Positions 55,972 through 64,000 of a stretch of DNA of 64,000 nucleotides are shown piece by piece. The first letter of the stretch is position 1. Every line of letters starts with the position of its first letter. Source of the stretch: Phallusia mammillata (lineage: Eukaryota; Chordata; Ascidiacea; Phlebobranchia; Ascidiidae); contig QLIY01000294.1 in the NCBI GenBank assembly GCA_003260075.1, positions 62,001-126,000 on the forward strand, written 5' to 3'. The notes beneath the pieces were generated by a model. The model was not told the origin of the DNA. It was given only the letters and a program-made list of their open reading frames with translations, and searched no databases. The translations under genes and the position numbers were made by a program.

Positions 55972-58900
55972 ATGCTGTGGTTATTGTTACTGCTGTTTTT
56001 CGTCGGATGCGCGGAAGGTGAATGTCCGGGTGAGGATCTCAGTCTCGCTCCTCGACCTTATACAAGTAAGTTTGCCTTGTTACAAATCAATTTGAAATAT
56101 GACCTTGTAGTAGAATATTTTTATTTGTTTCTGCCATTTCCAAATTTACCGACCTTTATCACCCTACGTCATCCAGACCGAATAGCGATCTGCATTTGGT
56201 TAAACATTAAAATTTGAATAATTTCGGACCTAGTTTAGGTTGTGTCTGTTGGTCTGGCTTTTTTGAACTCCGTGGTTGTGTCTTAGTCCAGGAATGGCAA
56301 GTTGAGAGTTGTATATACGATAGAGCTACTAACGTAAGAACTTACAGTTGTTTCCGGTGGGTGACGTAAAGAGTCTAATTATTAAAAAAAAACAGTGAGA
56401 CTGAGTTAAGGTTATGAACTAAATTTAACATCAAGAACTGAGTTTTTAGGCTGAATATGAAACTTAAGACCAACCCTAACAGCCCTATCGTTTTTCCATT
56501 TTTTAACACCATTTTTAACACAAATTTTTAACACAAATTACATTTGCCTGCGACACCTACCGGAATTTAGCAAACCTGGCTACTGTGAGTTCTTACGTTA
56601 GCAGCTCCACCAACTTACACATCTTCAGGACAGATAGGCGCTCTCCTTTTCAGAAGGATTTTAGTCAGCAGTTTCGAGATCTTTATGCTATTACGCAAAA
56701 TTATCCTCCAACTTGACTGACCAAGAATGGTTATAACAATAGGAAATGGATGAAATTGCATAGTTACATTACGAAATCCAAGGTGTGTTTCTCTGTGCAA
56801 ACGGTTAATAACATACATCTCTGTTTCACCGTAGTTGACTTGCAGTAGAGGGGTTTGCAAAGTACAGTCTTTAGGCTGGACCACCTTTAGTTTTACACCT
56901 CAAAGTCATAAAAAATACTTTTACCTTACCATCCTTACTTTTAACCGCGGGTCTGTCAACCGGGGGTAAATTTAACATGCGCTGTTAGTAATAAGAGCAA
57001 GCCAACTTTGTTATGTATGCGAAATATGGTGTTTGAGAAACATGGAGCTAAATTTACCATGAAAAATAGGTAAACGATAGTAAAACCGGGTTTAAACCTG
57101 TGCATTAAACGTTCTTATAAGAACTTAACAGGCGATTGCTTTTGTGTTTGCATGACGGAACTGTACTGTTGTTGTCATATTTACAGCAGATAAACACGAG
57201 ACAAATTAAGACATTGAGTTGCGAGGTAAGAAGAACGTTATTAGGTGATGACCATTGTCACGTTCTGTTTTCACGGGTTGACTAAAGACGAGACTGACTG
57301 TCGGAAGTTCCTTAACAGCTCACGCACGTGTACTCTGATCGGCAACAAACTTTTCCTTTTACATTTATTCACGTTCAACAACTTTATCCACACATAATCA
57401 AAACAACGAAAACAACAAATTCACTAGTCCGGCGCTTCTTCGGAGTTATCTCTCTATACGTATATAAATCGTGAGATAGCGGCTTTTATAAAACTTGCGT
57501 TACAATAAGAGGGGTAAAAGGGGGGGGGGCCAACAAATTCAATAGTCCGGCGCTTCTTCGGAGTTATCTCTCTATGCGTATATAAATCGTGAGATAGCGG
57601 CTCTTATAAAACTTGCGTTACAATAAGAGGGGTAAAACGCGTCAAATCGCTATGACCATTTCCCATAGATAAAACAATAAACACTGCAACGGGTACCGGC
57701 GATGCGATAAAACTGGCACATTAAGACAAAAACAAAAGAATAGCGTCTGCAACAATAGATTCTAGACCAGGGTGGGCAACCTTTGTTACTGTGGGGCCAA
57801 TTATAAATGTCAAAGTTGGATCGCGGGCCGCACATGTGTACAACACAAAGTAATTTTGCTTTGTTGCTTACCAAATATGCTAAACTACAAGTATAATTCG
57901 TATTTGATTTCAGCCACATTTTGCCAGGTGGCAGAAAACTAGCATCAGGCGCATTAATGAGCTCAAAAATATGTAATAATTGGACTCGTTTGCCAGTACT
58001 TTTGAAATCCAAGCTCTGCGGGCCGCACAACCTTTAAAGAAGGGCCGCAGGTTGCCCACATCTGTTCTAGACGAATAGAAATTGCACATGACCCGTGGTA
58101 ACCGGCTCGCGGGATATTGTCATGGGACGGCCTAGAGCAGTGGTTCCCAACCTGGGGTTCGCGATGGTTTCAGGGGGTCCGTGAAGGCAAACATTTCTAG
58201 TACAGTAACCAACAGGGGGGGGGGACAGTGGTTCCCAACCTGGGGTTCGCGACAGTTGTTACCCCCATTGTGACTTTACAACACACATGAACAATAGAAT
58301 TTATGGTGCTCTGTTTCAAGCTTTGCGCTCTAGAAAGTTTGTCTCTTTGTTGCATTGACTGCTACAGTACAGAAAATTGAGATTTATGGACTGTGAAGGT
58401 TAATTGTGCCCAAAAAGGAAAAAAAAACGTATAATGCAAGAAACGAAAAACAGAGAAAGACTTAAGGAAAATTACATTGGGGGTCCGCAGGCGCATAAAA
58501 TTTTTGAAAGGGGTCCGTGACTATAAAAAGGTTGGGAACCACTGGTCTGGGATATTTGTGCCAAGCATACCCAATACAAACAGCGCGCTTACGTAAAGAA
58601 TATTAATCAATGTTATCCTTGTTTCTGACCCTGCAGCTGTTGTTGTGGTACGGGGGGGGGGTGTGACTACAAAAAGGTTTGGAACCACTGGTCTGGGATA
58701 TTTGTGCCAATCATACCCAATACAAACAGCGCGCTTACGTAAAGAATAGTAATCAATGTTATCCTTGTTTCTGACCCTGCAGCTGTTGTTGTGGTACTGC
58801 GGCATACTCTAGGGGTGGCGATCGCCTCATTTTCTCTCCCTAAGATCCCTCACTAATTTAAATCAATAGATTTGAGGGAAAAAAGACAGTTCCGGCAAAA

Positions 58901-61900
58901 ACTTCTATTGGTTACGTTTTATTTCAAATCGTCCAAACATACTAAGAAACTGTTCTGAAAAAAAAAACCATAGCATTGTGTAAAGCGTCGGTCTTGTTAC
59001 GGCGCCACAGTCGTGAGTTAACACTCAGAATTCAGAATGATTAAGCAAAAACCTACGCACAAAAACGTAAAGTGTTACCCAGTGGATGAGGTGCCAACAA
59101 CAATTAGTTTTGTTGCTGACTAATGCGACATTCTAAATCGTTTCTAACCACAGCGGTTTTAATTTGGTCATTGTCACGTAAAGGAGACGTAAAGATTACT
59201 TTTAAATTGATTTCGAATTGTTGTTTTGATATTGTACATAAATATTCAAACATTGAGGACATGCGAGTTCAGGAGTCGCCAAGCAAGTTGAAGAGATAAT
59301 TGGTCGTCGGCCACATCTATCACTGCCCAGGGCGTTTTGTGGCTATTATTTCTTTATTGTTTTGGTATTAATCGTAGTAGGCAGCATGCATAACGGGATG
59401 GATGTTGACAGATGCAAACAAGCCAAATGTTGCCTTCAGTTACATAAACGTTGTGCGTGACGTTTCCTAGGATTAATTTAGTTTGTGTGCTTCGCTTTTA
59501 TTCTTTTTTTATTTCAAAACCGAAAACTCGGGCAACACTATTCTTTTCATTTTATGTCTTTACTTACAGAACCTGATAATCTCTCAGTGTGCGAGAAACC
59601 GTATCGTGATCCCAACTGCACCTGTCCTTCTTCACTGTTCGAATGTGCTTGTCACAAGTTTGGTCGGTGTGGGGACAGACCAGGTTGCATCGAGATGTCA
59701 AAGGTAATTGACTGGTGGAACGACTGTGGTGATTGGAGCGACGTGTTTAGTGAGATTTGTCCTGAAGGCTGGTTTCAGTGTGACTGCTTTAACACTACTT
59801 GCAAAGGTGCTGCTGGGTGTGTGTGGGAGGGGGATCGATGTGATGGCTGGATAAATTGTTCAGATGGCAGTGATGAGGTTAATTGCACTTCTCCAGCTTG
59901 TAGGTTTGAATGCGATTGTCACAAAACAAAGAACTGCACAACTGGCATTGGTTGCATCCACAAATACTATCAATGTGATGGATATAATACCTGTGGAGAT
60001 TGGAGTGACGAAGTTAATTGCACTTGTCCAGTTGATACATTTGAATGCGATTGCTACAAAATAAGGAATTGTACAACTGGCAATGGTTGCATCAAAAAAG
60101 ACTGGGAATGTGATGGAATTATTGACTGCGAAGATAGGAGTGATGAAGTTAATTGCTCTTGTCCGCCTAATAAGTTTCAATGTGCATGTGTTGGCATGAA
60201 ACAATGCCATATCAGTAAGAAGGGAAGTTGTATTGATCGATCATTATTATGTGATGGAAATCGTGACTGTTTTGATGGTAGTGATGAGACACATTACACA
60301 TGTAACTGCCATGGAGATTACGCTAGATGTTCGTGTGATCCTGGTAACAAACATTGCCCATCTTCTGGTAGATGTATACCTTTTGACTGGATTAGTGACA
60401 CATTTAGGGACTGCTTTGATGGAAGTGACGAACTTTGTTCCGTCTTCAACTTTACATGTCAATCTTGCACAATGTTTGCCACAACTTGTAAGAGTGAACA
60501 GCTTGCCAGGTATCTTGTTCATTCCACAGTTCCAGCAGAGTGCAACACAGTATTTCAACCATCGTGTGTTGATGACATCAACAGTTGTAAAAGCAAAAAT
60601 GTGATTTGTGTCTCATCTAACTGCAAAAAAATAGAAAAAAGTTGTCAGATACATTTCATTTGTGAAAACGGAAATATCATCACGGGAAGTGACTTTTGTG
60701 ATTTAGCTAGTAGTTGCAGTGACAATAGCGACGAAATAATGTCAGGATTTGGATTTAAATGCTCAGGATCATCGAGACAAGGTGTTTGTGTTTTGCCTCA
60801 AGTCAACATTTATGATTCAATAGCTCAATGTTCCGATAAATCTGATCTTTGTTTTGCCAACGGACAGTTCAAATGTTTTCAGTGCTTGGATAAAAAGTTG
60901 ATCATATCACCCACGCAAGTATGTGATGGTGTAGTGGATTGCTTTGACATGTCAGATGAATGTTTGTGTTTGAATCAAAGTTTGTGTAATGATATAAGAG
61001 GTGCTTGTCCGTCAAATCAGATGCATTGCCAAAATAGATCAGTTTGTTCGGTTCAAAGTGGAAAGTTGTGCAATTCAAGCGTGCAATGTATTGACCAAAT
61101 AAACACAAAATACTGTTCATTTCCAGATAATTTTGACCGAACTCAGTGCCTGCCAGAAAAGATTGAAGGCCTGGGACTTGACGAAATATTTAAGTGTGCG
61201 AGAAATGACAACAAATGGTTGAGGACTGTGTTTGATATTTCGCTAAGTAGAGGGTTTGAAGCCAAAGCTTTTGTGAATTTAATATGTGATGGAAAAGTTG
61301 AAGACCATTTGGGGTTACGTGGTGAAGTTAATTGTTCAAATATGTTTTATTGCTTTTCGAGAGACAAAATTAGCATAAGAAACACCGATGTGTGCGATGG
61401 AAAAGTCGATTGTGACGATGGCTCAGATGAATTTCAAGAACTTTGTAACCAAAATCGATTTTATTGTAAAACCAAACAAGCTGTTTCTATTGACAATAAT
61501 ACTGTTTGTGACGGAATTATCGATTGCGACAATGAATCTGATGAAAGCAGATGCCGTTGTGGAAAGAAAAGGTTTTATTGCACAAACAAACAACCTCTGT
61601 CCGTTGAATGGAAATTGGTGCAAAATGGAATTCAAGATTGTTCGGATGGAAGTGATGAATGTGTAAATTTGGCTGGCGATGTGTTTGCAGACGTCAATGA
61701 AATGGTTGCCAATCCCATATACCGAGCAATTTTCTGGGTAACCGCTCTGTTGGCCTTGGGAGGAAATTTGTTTGTGTTTGTTGCAACTGCTCACAGCTTA
61801 TGGAATGTAGACAGAAACCAAAACGTTTTCATCAACACCAGTGTTTTCTTTCTCAATCTCTGTTGCTCAGACTTCCTCATGGGAATTTATTTGCTTGCAG

Positions 61901-62871
61901 TTATAATACAAGGAACTCGATTTTCTGGCTCATATTGTTTGTTTGACAAGGAATGGCGAACAAGTAGCTTGTGTTCAGGGCTTGGAGCACTTGCAATTAT
62001 GTCATCTGAGGGATCAGCCTTTACTATGACAGCAATGACCACTTTTCGCCTTTTATCCGCCTATAAGCCATTTGTAATTCGAAATTTAGGTGTTTCTAGA
62101 GTTTTACTTGTTGAATTGTTTTGCTGGATTTTTGCTGTTGTTTTGGCAACTTTTCCCTTACTAAAAGTTACTTCAGCATATTTTACAACTGATGTTTGGT
62201 TTCCCAACAACATTTTTGGAAATGATTTTGTTTCGATAGAAAACATGTCACTTCTTGCAGAAAGAATTTCTGGTGTAGAACCTGGTGGTTGGAATGATGT
62301 GAAACAAATAATAACGCAGACATTTCCTCGTAACCCTATCCAAGGAGAGTTTGGATACTACGGAGAAACAAGCGTATGTATGCCACGTTTGTTTGCCACA
62401 ACCAATGAATTTGCTTGGGAATATTCAACGTTTCTCATTACGATCAACTTCCTCATGTTCATGTATATGGTGGTTGCATATTATCTAATCTTCAAAAAGA
62501 GTAACCGCAGAAAAGAATCCAAAAGCAATGATGTCAGCTCCAAGATGCAGAAGAGAATCTCGAGGTTAATTTTAACCGATTTCTGTTGCTGGATTCCAAT
62601 TTGTGTCATGGGATATTTGAGTATTGGAGGAATAAGGATGCCAGCAGATGCTTATGTGTTAAGCGCTTGTTTGTTGCTTCCTATCAACAGCGCCCTTAAT
62701 CCCTTGCTTTACTCAAAAGCGTTGGAAGATCAACTTACCAGGGCAAAGAAACGACTGGAAGAGAAAATGTCCTCAATCTGGGAATCTACCAATCGCTCAT
62801 CGAATTTGGCTGTGAGGTACAATGCTGATACAGTGGAAGAAAGCGACAGAGTGGTTGAGATCGTTGGATGA
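55972..62871 (+). CDS. LDLa-repeat GPCR (LDL-receptor class A array fused to a rhodopsin-like 7-TM domain)
   Basis: A cell-surface receptor of 1131 aa from two exons, 55972-56065 and 59570-62871. Exon 1 encodes a signal peptide (M-L-W-L-L-L-L-L-F-F-V-G-C-A-E-G) and ends in phase 1 at gtaagt. The main exon follows an acceptor (tacttacag) and completes a Lys codon. Residues about 36-730 are a Cys-rich array of roughly a dozen LDLa modules with calcium-binding ends such as C-D-G-x-x-D-C-x-D-G-S-D-E; several central modules are degenerate. The 7-TM domain spans about 745-1080, with N-P-L-L-Y in TM7 and T-F-R-L-L where DRY is expected. The TM part resembles relaxin/glycoprotein-hormone-type receptors and mollusc GRL101, but there are no leucine-rich repeats between LDLa array and membrane. 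The 3.5-kb intron carries hAT elements and assembly overlaps. AATAAA follows the stop by 11 bp. Confidence 0.92.
56066..57500. other. first part of the LDLa-receptor intron
   Basis: No embedded gene or repeat with clear ends. Open frames here on either strand have no recognisable protein features. Confidence 0.5.
57768..58064. mobile_element. 297-bp hAT element, inverted sibling of 52291-52569
   Basis: Ends CAGGGTGGGCAACC and GGTTGCCCACATCTG, with perfect 8-bp target duplication TTCTAGAC (57760-57767, 58065-58072). The interior matches 52291-52569 in reverse complement (for example acacaaagtaattttgcttt). Confidence 0.9.
58138..58544. mobile_element. hAT element with 15-bp perfect inverted ends
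   Basis: CAGTGGTTCCCAACC at 58138 and GGTTGGGAACCACTG ending at 58544. The flanks do not form a target duplication, probably because the locus is disturbed by G-runs at 58215 and 58652 with duplicated ends. Confidence 0.6.
58662..59569. other. remaining part of the LDLa-receptor intron
   Basis: The first 140 bp repeat 58510-58651 (assembly overlap). The rest is non-coding up to the acceptor at 59569. Confidence 0.55.
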
Positions 62872-62881
62872 ATACAACCAA

Positions 62882-62887
62882 AATAAA
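62882..62887 (+). terminator. polyadenylation signal (AATAAA) of the LDLa receptor gene
   Basis: It lies 11 bp after the TGA, implying a very short 3' UTR. Compact 3' ends are usual in small invertebrate chordate genomes. Confidence 0.6.
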
Positions 62888-64000
62888 CTTAAACCATAGT
62901 AAATATCCGTAAAACATTAGTGTTTAATCATGTTATATCTTATCGATTTTATCGTCATGTACATATGCTTGTGTGAACATTTACGACTTTAAGAAAAGTA
63001 TGATGTTTATGTATTTTTGTATGTGCTATGTTGTAAGGCAAAGTTTCTTCGATAGGAACAAAATGATGATGCTAGGGGTCAAGCTAGATTTTCAAAAATC
63101 TGAAAGAGTTAATTATTAGTACTGCTCAATACCGCCTTTATTAAATTGTATTGTCGCATCACCCGCCACACGAATTCCGTTGTTTTAAATCCTACGCAAT
63201 GAAATCTTTGAAAGAACGTCCGTCAGACTACAGTGCAAAGTGGCCTGAAAAGATTGCAGATAAAATGCCAAAAATCAGATTTATCTTGTACTATTGCAAG
63301 TGACGTATTTAATCACGTATCTAAAACAGACTTCCTCGACGAATATTGCACAAAGCATGGTTTGGGAGAAAGGCTTTCCCAATCTGGTAATTAAATCGAG
63401 TGCTAATGCCAAAGCAGTTAACAAAAGACCTCTGACTCTAGGCGGTTTTATAGCAACCCTCCGTAAACCGCCCTTGAGCTAACAACATTTTGTTTGCATT
63501 GTCACGTTATCGAAATTACATTGTTAACCCTTTGGTTTCGAAAAAAACAAGGACACCGAAAAAACATATTGGTAATTGAGTCAAGTGCCTAACGTGTCTT
63601 AGTGTATTTTACCGTATGATCACAACCGACCGCACGAACCTGGCGGGGTACAGTTGGTTGCATATAACCGTGGTTGAACTCGCAGGTTTGGCCCGTTACT
63701 AACCAATCACCATTAAGGGAAGCAGCGAAGATGCTACAACCCAAAAACAACTAAAGTGCCACAAGTTGCAAAGCAAAAAAAGGCTTTGGCTGGGGGGGGG
63801 GACAACCCAAAACAACTAAAGTGCCACAAGTTGCAAAGCAAAAAAAGGCTTTGGCTGGGGGGGGGGCTGTAAATAATTTTGGGTAAAACGACCGAGAGAT
63901 CTCTGGATATAGCAGCGACATACCCAACTATTTTGGGCAAACTGTTTTGTTGCCCGGGGGGGGGGGATTGTACTAATTTCGCTTAGTAAACACGTGTTTG
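62888..64000. other. non-coding interval at the window end
   Basis: The same 65 bp (acaactaaagtgccacaag...) lies on both sides of the G-run 63792-63801, and further runs sit at 63857-63866 and 63956-63966. No gene is supported. Confidence 0.5.

Larger units (their letters stand above)
31794..63966. other. G-run gap placeholders, right half (19 short, 3 long)
   Basis: Short runs of 10-12 G start at 35777, 38997, 43112, 43463, 43551, 43763, 44378, 44785, 46473, 46538, 48654, 48991, 49628, 57520, 58215, 58652, 63792, 63857 and 63956. Nearly all are flanked by near-identical copies. Long runs at 31794-31853 (60), 37419-37478 (60) and 38578-38650 (73) lack flanking copies and look like sized gaps. 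Single n characters at 12144, 42993, 49428 and 51763 mark other joins. Confidence 0.8.

Noticed and set aside
59860-60558. Minus-strand and alternative plus-strand frames inside the LDLa receptor
   Set aside because: They are shadows of the Cys-rich LDLa coding sequence, whose frame has the domain matches.

Overview
This window is nuclear DNA from an AT-rich invertebrate animal. An ascidian (tunicate) is my best guess, and the exact species cannot be read from the sequence. The evidence is intron-containing genes with GT-AG splice sites, metazoan gene families (CDIPT, galactose 3-O-sulfotransferase, LDLa-GPCR, Ly6/uPAR, sushi), and a dense load of hAT, LINE, Penelope-like and SINE elements.

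Layout. 0-7 kb: a terminal exon, an intact 7-TM protein gene (247-1164), a tRNA-derived SINE, a possible hammerhead-bearing Penelope-type end, and the last two exons of an SLC6-type transporter. 8.3-13.3 kb, minus strand: a complete seven-exon galactose 3-O-sulfotransferase, with a foldback-like element made of inverted 20-bp minisatellites in intron 1. 15-20 kb: a broken second sulfotransferase exon and diverged local repeats. 20.3-23.2 kb, minus strand: a complete six-exon phosphatidylinositol synthase (CDIPT), reconstructed exon by exon (218 aa). 25.4-30.4 kb: a nearly full-length non-LTR retrotransposon inserted in a 30-bp minisatellite. 31-48.3 kb: a lineage-specific gene cluster whose members encode signal peptide, Ly6/uPAR three-finger domain, sushi (CCP) domain and a vWA-like domain. 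Four copies plus a relic are present, one inverted, and most are damaged in the vWA part. 49-58.5 kb: mostly hAT-type insertions, several with 8-bp target duplications. 56.0-62.9 kb: a large receptor with an LDL-receptor class A array and a rhodopsin-like 7-TM domain, whose signal-peptide exon lies 3.5 kb upstream of its main exon.

Caution about the assembly. The window holds 36 homopolymer runs, all C up to 25.55 kb and all G from 31.79 kb onward. Thirty-two are about 10 long and nearly always sit between two near-identical copies of the same 50-1000 bp. Four are about 60-73 long without flanking copies. I read these as gap placeholders (N written as G, reverse-complemented in the left half) between contig ends that overlap but were not merged. 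Many apparent tandem duplications and all poly-Pro/poly-Gly ORFs are therefore artefacts. Four single n characters mark further joins.

Functionally, the recognisable genes are independent: lipid synthesis (CDIPT), Golgi glycan sulfation (Gal3ST), membrane transport (SLC6), surface receptors, and a secreted or surface Ly6-CCP-vWA family that is the least familiar item here.
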